DNA from: an uncultured Gammaproteobacteria bacterium
GTDB taxonomy: Bacteria; Pseudomonadota; Gammaproteobacteria; Pseudomonadales; Ketobacteraceae
DNA length: 55,267 nucleotides
Direction of reading: 5' to 3'
Assembly: GCA_913063125.1 (NCBI GenBank)
Contig: CAJXZM010000016.1
Span: 1-55,267 of the forward strand
Position numbers and translations under genes: made by a program. The number at the start of each line of letters is the position of its first letter. The stretch's first letter is position 1. Below, piece after piece: positions 1-8,207 of this stretch. Below the pieces are notes generated by a model, which saw nothing but the letters and a program-made list of their open reading frames with translations, searched no databases and was not told the DNA's origin.

Positions 1-75
1 GTGGCTGTTCTTTGGTATTTCGCTGGTACCGGCGATGCGATGTTAGGGCTGCCATTGAAGGTGCTGCAGAGTTAA
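1..75 (+). CDS. 3' end of an unidentified gene (partial)
   Basis: An open frame runs from the first base of the window to a TAA at 73-75 and gives 24 residues ending in LPLKVLQS. The peptide is hydrophobic in its first half (VAVLWYF) and could be the end of a membrane protein, but that is a guess. A stem with a T-rich downstream side follows about 55 bases later (131-196), which fits the end of a transcript. The upstream part lies outside the window, so neither family nor true frame can be confirmed. Confidence 0.35.
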   Translation: MAVLWYFAGTGDAMLGLPLKVLQS

Positions 76-130
76 AAATAATAGCCTGATGGTTAGATTG
101 TTTTGTGCCGGTCTTCGTTAGATAGGCTCT

Positions 131-196
131 AAAAACAGGCAAACGTGTTTTTTCTAGTGGCTTATTAGTGATTTTCTAGATCTTTTGCCTGTTTTT
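131..196 (+). terminator. Possible intrinsic terminator with a long loop
   Basis: Perfect 13-base inverted repeat: arms at 131-143 and 184-196 (first arm aaaaacaggcaaa), separated by 40 bases. The right arm ends in a run of T. Inside the loop a shorter tctag/ctaga pair can also form. The position downstream of the partial gene ending at 75 and before the YbaK-type gene suits a terminator, although the loop is longer than usual. Confidence 0.4.
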
Positions 197-343
197 TCTC
201 CGCCTCACCCCTATTTACTCCTCTCCGCTACGTGCTATTCCTGTTAGTAGTATTGAATGCCCGTCTTAATCATAAGTGTTCTTTGCACCGAGTGGTTCGC
301 GGGGATATTCTGTGAGCAAATCAACTCAAAGGGTGTGTTTACC

Positions 344-865
344 ATGACTATGGCGCTAAAAATTGAAGCTCATTTAGATCGTGTGGGCGTTGACTATGAA
401 ATGATTGATCATCCACATTCCAGTACCAGTTTACAGACAGCGCGCGTGGCGCATGTTCCTGCGCAGGAAGTCGCTAAAGCGGTAATGACTCATGATGGTA
501 ATAATTATCGGTTGTGTGTCATTCCTTCTACGCATCGTTTGGAACTGGCCATGTTAAATAAACATATGAGAGGTACGTTTCGCCTTGCTACGGAGGAGGA
601 GTTGGGGGCGTTATTTGAGGATTGTGAAGTGGGTGCTGTTCCCGCATTGGGGCAAGTCTATGGCCTGCCTGTTATTTGGGATCAACGTCTTGCCAGTATG
701 AAAGAGGTCTATTTAGAGGGTGGTGACCACGAGTCACTCATACACCTCAATCAGGGCGCTTTCATGGAATTAATGGGGCTGCAAGAACATTGCACTATTA
801 GCAGCAGTAATCCGAGTGATCCCCCTATCACAGAGAATCCGCTAGGTTCTGAGAGGCTTCATTGA
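344..865 (+). CDS. YbaK/ProX-type aminoacyl-tRNA deacylase
   Basis: This 173-residue protein resembles the YbaK/EbsC fold, whose members hydrolyse mischarged aminoacyl-tRNAs such as Cys-tRNA(Pro) or Ala-tRNA(Pro) in the cytoplasm. Visible family features are the N-terminal segment ending in HPHSSTSLQTA, the conserved lysine near residue 45 in EVAKAVM, and the motif EVGAVPALG in the second half, matching the conserved G-x-P-P/A-G loop. An upstream ATG at 257 is in frame, but the ATG at 344 follows an aaaggg stretch at a usable distance and gives an N-terminus that fits the fold. The C-terminus carries about 20 extra polar residues (SSSNPSDPPITE). The substrate (Cys-, Ala- or another tRNA) cannot be told from sequence. 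It appears to be a single-gene unit. Confidence 0.8.
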   Translation: MTMALKIEAHLDRVGVDYEMIDHPHSSTSLQTARVAHVPAQEVAKAVMTHDGNNYRLCVIPSTHRLELAMLNKHMRGTFRLATEEELGALFEDCEVGAVPALGQVYGLPVIWDQRLASMKEVYLEGGDHESLIHLNQGAFMELMGLQEHCTISSSNPSDPPITENPLGSERLH

Positions 866-1298
866 TCTATTCAAATCGACTTAGGATTTGGGCGGTAAAC
901 TCAGAAGGCACTTGAGTATTTTGTTCTCATGCTTTCTGACCAACTTTTCAAAAAAGTTAGATTTTCGGAAGGCTAAATGGTCACTGCGTTTATATTTCTG
1001 CCATTTGGGATGTCGTCGCCAAGAATATGTCTTTTAAAGTATTCGTAGAAAAGACTTTCTATAGGGGCCTAAACCGCTACAACTTCGCATATCCCTAAAC
1101 TCTACATATCCTTGAATATGCGGAGCTCAGCATATATAAGGGCGATTAACCCCATAAAGCCTGACATACTCCCAGAGGATCCAGGTCCCCTCTCCTTTTA
1201 CATAAAGGCCGTAAATTATACCATTCGGCCTATATGCTGCCATTCCTTGTGACAGTAGACTAATAATAATTACACACGCTGAATTACGGACAAAATAT
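866..1298. other. 433-base stretch without a recognisable gene
   Basis: No convincing coding frame was found on either strand. The stretch holds small inverted repeats: 942-948 with 952-958, cgcatat/atatgcg at 1086-1092 and 1116-1122, atatgc/gcatat at 1116-1121 and 1130-1135, and aggccg/cggcct at 1206-1211 and 1226-1231. None has a T tract or resembles a known RNA family that I recognise. It could be the promoter and leader of the small ORF at 1299, or remains of decayed sequence. Confidence 0.5.
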
Positions 1299-1502
1299 AT
1301 GCAAAGATATTCACCCTATAATGGACGGGTAGAATCAATGACGGAGGATTCCAAAGGGGAGTTCATCAAAGTCTCGGATGTAGAAAATTTACTAGTTTCT
1401 TTATGCGATAACATTATGGCTGCCGAACGAGACTATCAGTTTTCTCAAGATGCTGTTGATCAGATCAATTCGGCTTTTTTAAAGACTTTGGATTTTATTT
1501 AA
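1299..1502 (+). CDS. Small hypothetical protein (54-67 residues)
   Basis: I do not recognise this small protein. From the ATG at 1299 it has 67 residues; an internal ATG at 1338 (start MTEDSKGEF) would give 54. Neither start has a strong ribosome-binding site: acgga lies before the first, a gacgggt stretch before the second. The sequence is acidic and looks helical (SDVENLLVSLCDNIMAAE) with no signal peptide or membrane segment. It stands alone between a gene-poor stretch and the convergent dihaem cytochrome gene. It may be a real small gene or a chance ORF; amino-acid composition slightly favours real. Confidence 0.4.
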   Translation: MQRYSPYNGRVESMTEDSKGEFIKVSDVENLLVSLCDNIMAAERDYQFSQDAVDQINSAFLKTLDFI

Positions 1503-1580
1503 TTCTTTTTTACAGACGCCCGTTACAAGCTCCATGCTGTAAAGGGCAGAATCACTACACTTTCAATTCCCTTAGGCTTA

Positions 1581-3095
1581 TCACAAAACATTGCCCTCAA
1601 CATCAACCGCATTTAACTGATTCTCATCTGGCCCATTATCACCCGCACCAGGAACCCAACCCGATAGGCACTCCCTATCCCCAGCACAATCATCTGTCAA
1701 TGATTCTAAGAACGAAACCAATTGAGCGATTTGAATGTCATTTAGAGCAGGTGATATGAAAGGGGTTGCCATCACCTGACGCTCCTGACCTAGCTTCTGT
1801 AATGCAAGCCGGCTGTTTGCTATTGAATCTGGATACAATGTTTCACAATTCCCAATACTCTGATATTGCGGTAACTGACACCAACCTCCACGATCAAAGA
1901 AGGCGTTAACTGACGCTACCGGATTCACGTAGTGTCGAACTACTTCCTCTAAGGTTTGATACGTTCCAGCGTGCCCATATGGAGCAGTCAAGGCCACGTT
2001 AAGCAATGACGCAGTTCTGAAATGATAACGATCCGCAGGGTTCCCTGTTTCCCTTTCACGGCCAAAATCATCATTATTGCCATCGCCTTTACCAACGCCT
2101 ATTTGAGGGAACGCAATTACGTGATGTTGCTCGTCACTAAAGACATCGCCACGATGACAACCCGAACACCCTGCCCCGCCTTCATTAACTGGCGTAAAGA
2201 ATAAAATGGCCCCTTGCTTTTGATCTTCTGATATTGCCAACAGGTCTCCATTAACATACTGATGCCAAGGAGTATCAACAAACACCATTGAACGTTCAAA
2301 TTCACCTAGGGCATACGCTATATTGTCGAACGTGACCAAAACCTCTGCACCCTCTGAACTCACGAATGCAGTTTGAAACTCTTCCAGCCATGCATTCGTC
2401 GATAACTCTCCTTCCCCCACGCCGTAATCGCCTAACCGGGCGGCCAAATGATCGCGAATTACATCGTTTGTACTACCATTTTCGAAGTCTTCAGTTTTCA
2501 TTTCTTCTGATGAAGTAACTGGGAATTTTGATTGGGCCATGACCAGGTTTTCACCGGCATTTACATCGGCTATTAAGAAATCACTATCAGGTGTTCGAAT
2601 AGGAGACACAGCCCCATTGGCCTTATTTTCTTTACCTAAGCTTTCAACACGCGAATCAAAAAACAATCCAGAATCCCATAATCCTGCATTGAATACGCTT
2701 GGAGCATTACGAGGAACAATAGGTAAATTAGCACTATTGGTTCTCCCTAACCCCAACACATCTGGATCTAGCGAATCAACGCCTACAGGGAATGACAAAC
2801 CATCACCGCCCCCTAACCCAGGGTGGTGGCAAGTTACACAGGCAGCATCCATCGCCCCTCCTAAGCTTTTACTATAAAAAAGTGCCATACCAAGTTGAGC
2901 TACTGGGTCCGATATGTCAGGCAAATCACGCTCAGACGCAGGATTCCCTGTTAAGTTTTGATCCAAAATAATGACATCTAATTCTGTATCAGACGTAGAA
3001 CTTCCACACCCTGCTTGAAAAACCAGCATTATACTAATAAGTGTTATGCCAAGGTAACTTGAGGGGGATGTAGTGTAATTACGTTTTTTGTTCAC
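1581..3095 (-). CDS. Dihaem cytochrome c peroxidase / MauG-family lipoprotein
   Basis: This 504-residue protein carries two c-type haem sites, CVTCH at residues 86-90 and CSGCH at 310-314, in the spacing of bacterial cytochrome c peroxidases and MauG-like enzymes. An N-terminal hydrophobic segment ends in the lipobox FQAGC with Cys30, so it should be a lipoprotein exported to the periplasm. Family members reduce H2O2 using small cytochromes, or oxidise protein or small-molecule substrates. It is longer than classical CcpA (about 330 residues), with an insert between the two haem halves and a Cys-rich C-terminal tail, closer to MauG-like paralogues of unknown substrate. It is a single minus-strand gene; the next minus-strand gene starts 177 bases away on its upstream side. 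Confidence 0.85.
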   Translation of the reverse strand: MNKKRNYTTSPSSYLGITLISIMLVFQAGCGSSTSDTELDVIILDQNLTGNPASERDLPDISDPVAQLGMALFYSKSLGGAMDAACVTCHHPGLGGGDGLSFPVGVDSLDPDVLGLGRTNSANLPIVPRNAPSVFNAGLWDSGLFFDSRVESLGKENKANGAVSPIRTPDSDFLIADVNAGENLVMAQSKFPVTSSEEMKTEDFENGSTNDVIRDHLAARLGDYGVGEGELSTNAWLEEFQTAFVSSEGAEVLVTFDNIAYALGEFERSMVFVDTPWHQYVNGDLLAISEDQKQGAILFFTPVNEGGAGCSGCHRGDVFSDEQHHVIAFPQIGVGKGDGNNDDFGRERETGNPADRYHFRTASLLNVALTAPYGHAGTYQTLEEVVRHYVNPVASVNAFFDRGGWCQLPQYQSIGNCETLYPDSIANSRLALQKLGQERQVMATPFISPALNDIQIAQLVSFLESLTDDCAGDRECLSGWVPGAGDNGPDENQLNAVDVEGNVL

Positions 3096-3231
3096 ATGAA
3101 TACCTCTATTTAATTTTTATTATACCGGTGTCTCAACAACGTAAAATAAAAGTAAATCAGGCAAGAAATAAGGAAGAAATGTGCAAACAATAAGGATCTA
3201 TTTGAAGAGAGAATACCTATACATCTAAAGA

Positions 3232-3269
3232 ACAAAGACCCATTACCAAGAATTGAAATGGGCCTTTGT
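3232..3269 (-). terminator. Probable terminator of the symporter gene
   Basis: Inverted repeat with 13-base arms at 3232-3244 and 3257-3269, one mismatch (a/g, tolerable as a G-U pair in RNA), loop of 12. It lies 3 bases beyond the stop of the minus-strand symporter gene. The T tract on the minus strand is interrupted (ctttgttcttt) while the plus strand has a better one, so it may work in either direction. Confidence 0.5.
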
Positions 3270-3272
3270 TTT

Positions 3273-4802
3273 TTACTTTACGCCTTGATTTTTTCTAAAA
3301 ATCACAGACGCAAAGATATAAACCACGACAAACATAAGCACATTTGCAATCAATGTTGCGTAATATGCATCAAAAGGCAGAGAAAGGCTCTCGTTTAATA
3401 ACCCCTTTTTATCGAGAATACTCCAAAACGTAAACACCATCGTTACCGCTATCCCCATCCAGGCACTACGCGCATCCCCTTTTTTAGAAAAAAAGCCTAT
3501 AAGATACAACCCTAACAATCCACCTCCCAACAGTGAAGCCAAAATGGTAGCCGTATCTTGCAAGGTTTTTGTGTCTGCTTGATTAATGTAGATAGCACCA
3601 GCAATCATAAAGCAAGATACAAGTGCAGCCACACCCCAAGCCACATGTAAGTAATGCTTGTCTTCTTTATTGGGGTTAATATGCCGACGATAAATATCCA
3701 CAATTGAAACCGTCGATATAGCATTGATACTTGAGTCGAGAGAAGACATGGCCGCAGCTAATGCGGCAGCAAGCACTAGACCAACAATACCCGCAGGCAA
3801 TTCAGATAATACAAAAAACGGTAAAATCTGCTCTGCCTTCTTTGTTCCATCTAACATCATTGTAGCTTCAGGGTTCGGATAAACCTGATAAAATGCATAC
3901 AAAGCAGTTCCCAAAAACATATAAAATGCCCAAATAGGCAAACTGCTGATTGCGCAAATAAACATCCCTTTTCGAGCTTCGGCCTCCGACTTTGCAGCAC
4001 AATAACGCTGGACGGTATTTTGATTACTGCTGTACTCCGTAAGCCAAGAAGTCACACCCAGTATTAACATCATGGTACCCGTTTTACTCAGTAACGAAAC
4101 ATCCCATGATACGGGATGCAGGGTTCCTTCTCGCAGTTCAGAAAATGCAAATTTACCATGCTGTTCAGCTATATTAAAAACGTCTGAAAAACCGTTAGGT
4201 AGCAAATCAATGATAACGTAAAGACACATCACTCCGCCTAACACAAGAACAACTGTTTGCAACACATCGGTCCATATGACCGCATCAATACCACCGACAA
4301 CGGTATAGATCGAAACAAAAACACCGCTAATGACAATGCAGGTAATGGGATCCAAGCCCGTTAATTCATGCACTAACAAAGACAAAAGGTACAGTATTGT
4401 ACTTAACCGAACCAGCTGTGCGACCATAAATGCAACTGCGCCGTAAACCCTAACTGAAGGCCCAAACCTGTCTTCCAAAAACTCATAGGCAGATGTTGTT
4501 TTTTTACGACGAAACACAGGAAGAAAAAAATACGCTGCAAACAGTATTGCTATAGGTAACATCAAGTTCGGTAGAAACCGTAACCAAGCTGTTTTATAAG
4601 CATCACCTGGATACGCCAAGAAGGTGATTGAGCTTATCGACGTCCCCACTAAACTAAGCCCAATTGCCCACCCAGGAAAGGATCTTCCACCAACAAAGTA
4701 CTCTTCCGTATTGGTGTTTTTTCTTGAAAAGTAAAAACCAAGAAATAGTATAAAACCAAAATAAATACCAAGCACCAAAATATCCAGTGTTGCTAACTTC
4801 AT
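3273..4802 (-). CDS. Sodium:solute symporter (SSS/SLC5 family)
   Basis: This 509-residue integral membrane protein has the SSS pattern: about 13 hydrophobic segments, the early motif TEEYFVGGRSFPGWAIG, and later the conserved AAALAAAMSSLDSSINA segment in the region equivalent to the second Na+ site. Members import sugars, sialic acids, amino acids, carboxylates or iodide with Na+. The substrate here cannot be read from sequence; the length and N-terminus suggest the sugar/sialic-acid or iodide-like subgroup rather than the PutP branch. It starts 15 bases after the stop of the LtaS-like gene, so the two are probably cotranscribed, and a role in recovering something released by that enzyme is conceivable but unproven. 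Confidence 0.85.
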   Translation of the reverse strand: MKLATLDILVLGIYFGFILFLGFYFSRKNTNTEEYFVGGRSFPGWAIGLSLVGTSISSITFLAYPGDAYKTAWLRFLPNLMLPIAILFAAYFFLPVFRRKKTTSAYEFLEDRFGPSVRVYGAVAFMVAQLVRLSTILYLLSLLVHELTGLDPITCIVISGVFVSIYTVVGGIDAVIWTDVLQTVVLVLGGVMCLYVIIDLLPNGFSDVFNIAEQHGKFAFSELREGTLHPVSWDVSLLSKTGTMMLILGVTSWLTEYSSNQNTVQRYCAAKSEAEARKGMFICAISSLPIWAFYMFLGTALYAFYQVYPNPEATMMLDGTKKAEQILPFFVLSELPAGIVGLVLAAALAAAMSSLDSSINAISTVSIVDIYRRHINPNKEDKHYLHVAWGVAALVSCFMIAGAIYINQADTKTLQDTATILASLLGGGLLGLYLIGFFSKKGDARSAWMGIAVTMVFTFWSILDKKGLLNESLSLPFDAYYATLIANVLMFVVVYIFASVIFRKNQGVK

Positions 4803-4817
4803 AGGTAAACGCTCCTT

Positions 4818-6851
4818 CTACTTGTCTTGAGGCAAATGCTTATTATGATGGAACATCCATTTTGTGGTTTCGTAAACCCCACGAGCCACACGACTTAGTT
4901 CTTCAACTTTTCCCGGATCCTGAGAACTAACATCAACCCTTGGAGAATCACTATTGAGATCATGAAGTTTGATATCAGTACTATCAAAGTTCATTCGCAA
5001 CATAAAATCTTTGGTGACAGCCCCTATAATAGGACTTGTTTTGCTCGATGTTTGCGTATAAACAGCCCTATCTTCGTCAATAGGTTGGTTTAAACTTCTT
5101 CCCATTGTCGTGTTATCAAAAGGTACTCCAGCAAAATCTGCTAACGTTGGTAACACATCAACAAGACTTGCCGCAGCTTCAACGCGTCTCTGTCCTATTA
5201 AACCAGGAGCATAAAACATAAATGGAACATGCAAACCATCTAAATCCAGCGCTTCATAAAATGGTTTCATATGAGGGGTCGTAGTAATGCGGTTATTGTG
5301 GTCTCCGTAAAAAGCAAAAATAGTATTTTCAAAATAACCTGAAGATTTAGCCATTTCCATAAAGCGGCCTATATTAAAATCTAGCAGCCGCACCGCATTA
5401 AATTGTTCATTATTTTTATAACCAAATTTTCTTAACTCTTCTTCCTGCACATGAATTGTTTCAAAACCATCATTTTCTGAAGGTATAGTAAACGGTCGAT
5501 GATTACCGGCCGTTTGGATATAGGCATAGAACGGCTTATCTTTAGGTAGCTTTCCAAGAACAGCACTGGCTTCTTTGAAGAGATCCAAATCTGATATACC
5601 CCAAACATCTGCATCTGGAGAGTCATAACTTCCTTGCTCAAACAGGTTTAGATCTTTGATATTTGTACGTAACACCGCGCTCATGTTTGCCCAACCCGCT
5701 GCACCGCCAATAAAATAATACTTTGGGTAACCTGCAAATGAGTTAACAATAGAGTGCTGCTCTGTAATCATTTGGTTTCGTGATGCAGTTCGCACGGTCG
5801 ATACATCTGGCAAGCCCGTTAGACTCGCAAACACAGTGCGAGCCGTTCCTGATACTGGCACATAGAAATTCGGAAAAAACCACCCCTCATTGGCTATTTT
5901 ATCGAGATTTGGAGAGGGTTTAAGTGGGTGGCCATAAACACCTAAGCGACTAGCCCCCAGGGACTCCAACATCACCATAATGATATTAGGCTGCTTTGCT
6001 AATCGAATAGTGGCATCTTGGTTATTGGCAGTATTTTTACGCGTGTAATTTAGCGCTTCGTTATCGGGCTGCTCTACCCCTAAATACTCAGCAATGGCAG
6101 GGTAATGATCCCTTACTACCGCTTCATCATACTTACCCGCAAAACGGTACTTAAAGGAATCCGTGAAATTCAAAACGGGGTTAATCCCAAGCGCGGCAAT
6201 AGTCGAGTTCCCAGTGAAGAATGCATCATTCCATCGTAGCGGCATTGTTGAACCCAAACGACCAAATATTCCAAAAAAGAAGACGGCAAAAATCACTACA
6301 ACACCGAGTGCTTTCTGTTTTTTAGACAGCTCTGCTGCAGGCCTAGTTAACAAAACCGCTTTTCGTTTCATGCTTAAGAAAAATATGACAGTACCCGAAA
6401 TCCACGCTAAGTTTATCCAAATAACAGGGTAACTCTGCCAGGCCATAGTGGCCGATATAACAATGTCATCAAAAAACCGCAGTATTGTGGAATTCATACG
6501 TATACCTAGATAGGCATAATGGCCAAAATCTAAGATATAGAACATCAAACAAAGGAAAACAGACAATGCTAGATAGATATGCGTTATACGACGAGCTATA
6601 GAGCTATTGGTGATATTCCACGGAAGCATGCTTGTCAAAGCTACTGGCACCAGCACTAATAACGACAAACGTAGGTCAAACTTAATGCCGACGTATAAAA
6701 CCTGTGCCAATGTCTCAAAAGCAGGATTGACTAAATCACCAACTTCCGAAAACCAAAAATAAAATATGGCACGAAGTGCAACTAGCATTAGCATCCAAAT
6801 CACAAGCAAAGATGCTAAATATTGGAAACGCCTAGATTTCAACCAACCCAT
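4818..6851 (-). CDS. LtaS-like phosphoglycerol transferase/sulfatase-family membrane enzyme
   Basis: This 677-residue protein has about five N-terminal membrane segments (to about residue 195) followed by a periplasmic alkaline-phosphatase-superfamily domain. Catalytic features are visible: MVMLESLGASR with metal-ligand Glu296, the nucleophile region SGTART with Thr336, and YGDHNN with Asp517 and His518. This is the layout of LtaS, OpgB/MdoB and related phosphoglycerol or phosphoethanolamine transferases. In a Gram-negative cell the likely work is modification of periplasmic glucans, lipid A or a capsule with a phospholipid headgroup, but the acceptor is unknown. True sulfatases of this superfamily use a Cys/Ser-derived formylglycine, which is absent here. 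The gene leads the symporter gene with 15 bases between. Confidence 0.8.
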   Translation of the reverse strand: MGWLKSRRFQYLASLLVIWMLMLVALRAIFYFWFSEVGDLVNPAFETLAQVLYVGIKFDLRLSLLVLVPVALTSMLPWNITNSSIARRITHIYLALSVFLCLMFYILDFGHYAYLGIRMNSTILRFFDDIVISATMAWQSYPVIWINLAWISGTVIFFLSMKRKAVLLTRPAAELSKKQKALGVVVIFAVFFFGIFGRLGSTMPLRWNDAFFTGNSTIAALGINPVLNFTDSFKYRFAGKYDEAVVRDHYPAIAEYLGVEQPDNEALNYTRKNTANNQDATIRLAKQPNIIMVMLESLGASRLGVYGHPLKPSPNLDKIANEGWFFPNFYVPVSGTARTVFASLTGLPDVSTVRTASRNQMITEQHSIVNSFAGYPKYYFIGGAAGWANMSAVLRTNIKDLNLFEQGSYDSPDADVWGISDLDLFKEASAVLGKLPKDKPFYAYIQTAGNHRPFTIPSENDGFETIHVQEEELRKFGYKNNEQFNAVRLLDFNIGRFMEMAKSSGYFENTIFAFYGDHNNRITTTPHMKPFYEALDLDGLHVPFMFYAPGLIGQRRVEAAASLVDVLPTLADFAGVPFDNTTMGRSLNQPIDEDRAVYTQTSSKTSPIIGAVTKDFMLRMNFDSTDIKLHDLNSDSPRVDVSSQDPGKVEELSRVARGVYETTKWMFHHNKHLPQDK

Positions 6852-6978
6852 CCCAAAACCTCATAAACTTAGGTAAACATAGTGCGCCAGCATCGGTTTT
6901 GTATCCGATAGGCGAAAGCATCGCATTCTAATTCAGTTGTTGGCTTTTTCGAAGAGCTAAATACGGGCTTATGACAAA

Positions 6979-7203
6979 TTAAGGCTCTCTAGCCCATTTA
7001 AACTGAAATTCAACTTCTTCCTCTTCATCGCTTCGCTCATGCTCTATGTTAAACGTTGCCCTTACAGGAACGTAAATACGCTCTCCACCAATCATAATTT
7101 CAAATGGCTTACCTTCCTCTATACAATCTGCTAACCGTCTCAATTTGGCCGCCGTCTCTTTGGCCGAATATTCTTTTTCAAAATCTCTACCCTGATCTGA
7201 CAT
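6979..7203 (-). CDS. Amphi-Trp domain protein
   Basis: A 74-residue acidic soluble protein matching the amphi-Trp domain: a helical segment AAKLRRLADCIEEGKPFEI followed by GGERIYVPV and an alternating strand ending in VEFQFKW, with the characteristic terminal Trp. The biochemical function of this small domain is not established to my knowledge. A good ribosome-binding site (aggag) precedes the ATG. It lies 39 bases downstream of the 5'-nucleotidase gene on the same strand and is probably cotranscribed with it. Confidence 0.75.
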   Translation of the reverse strand: MSDQGRDFEKEYSAKETAAKLRRLADCIEEGKPFEIMIGGERIYVPVRATFNIEHERSDEEEEVEFQFKWAREP

Positions 7204-7242
7204 TATGTTGTTACTCCTGTTTTATGAACTAAGGGTTAAAAA

Positions 7243-8142
7243 CTAAACCGGGTTTGATACTCCATGAGCCACATGCCCCGCGGTAACATGTTTACTCGCA
7301 GATAAACAATGACCTTCTTGATCATCAAAAAACACATCTGCACCAAAAGATTTTAGAAATAGCCCCTTATCTAATCCACCTAAAAATAAAGATTCATCGA
7401 TCCGAATGCCCCACTGTCTTAGCGTCAGCACAACACGCTCATGCGTGGGTGCCGAACGAGCCGTAACCAATGCCGTTCTAATCGGGCAATCATCCCCATA
7501 TTCTTGCTGGAGTCTATGCAGTACTTGTAAGAACGGCTTGAAAGGCCCTCCTTCCATTGGCTTTTTTGCCGCTGCTTTTTCCGATTCAGTAAACGCTTGC
7601 AGCCCTTTTTCTTGAAAAATTCTTTCAGACTTATCCGAAAACAACACTGCATCGCCATCAAATGCTATTTTTAGTTGTCCTTCAGTACTTGATGGGCACT
7701 CTGGTGCGATGATATGCGCTGCAGCAAAACCGCTGTCTAATGCGTTACGAACATCCGCTGGTATTGTTGAAAGAAACAAGTGTGTGCCAAAGGCTGAGAT
7801 ATAACGATAAGGACTTTCACCACCACAAAACGCTGCGCGCGTAATGGGCAACTTCCAATGTTCTATGGAATTAAACACTCTCAGCCCTGTGTCCGCGCTA
7901 TTACGAGACAACAGGATAACCTCTACTCGCGGACTGTCCGGAGATATATCATTTAAGGCAAGCAGTTTTTTAACCAAAGGAAATGCATCACCAGGCTCCA
8001 ATGGAGTATCTTCATTCTCAATTTGGTACTTTTGATAAGCATCCAACCCCTGCTCTTTAAACACCTGGTCGCTTTCACTCAAGTTAAACAGCGCACTAGA
8101 AGAAGTTGCTACTACAAGTTTCCCATTAAAATTTACCGGCAT
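7243..8142 (-). CDS. 5'-nucleotidase, cytosolic type (PF06189-like)
   Basis: This 299-residue soluble protein resembles the 5'-nucleotidase family related to animal cytosolic 5'-nucleotidase I, which dephosphorylates nucleoside monophosphates such as AMP. Typical pieces are KLVVATSSSALFNL near the start, VILLSRNSADTGLRVFNSI, the paired segment IAFDGDAVLFSDKSE (an HAD-like DxD) in the middle, and VFFDDQEGHC near the C-terminus giving the late acidic metal ligands. There is no signal peptide, so it acts in the cytoplasm, probably in nucleotide turnover. It precedes the amphi-Trp gene by 39 bases. Confidence 0.8.
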   Translation of the reverse strand: MPVNFNGKLVVATSSSALFNLSESDQVFKEQGLDAYQKYQIENEDTPLEPGDAFPLVKKLLALNDISPDSPRVEVILLSRNSADTGLRVFNSIEHWKLPITRAAFCGGESPYRYISAFGTHLFLSTIPADVRNALDSGFAAAHIIAPECPSSTEGQLKIAFDGDAVLFSDKSERIFQEKGLQAFTESEKAAAKKPMEGGPFKPFLQVLHRLQQEYGDDCPIRTALVTARSAPTHERVVLTLRQWGIRIDESLFLGGLDKGLFLKSFGADVFFDDQEGHCLSASKHVTAGHVAHGVSNPV

Positions 8143-8207
8143 TGTATTCTCAACATAGTATTTTCAAAACCCTTGATTAAAAAGCGTTAACTATCACCCA
8201 TCTGTTG

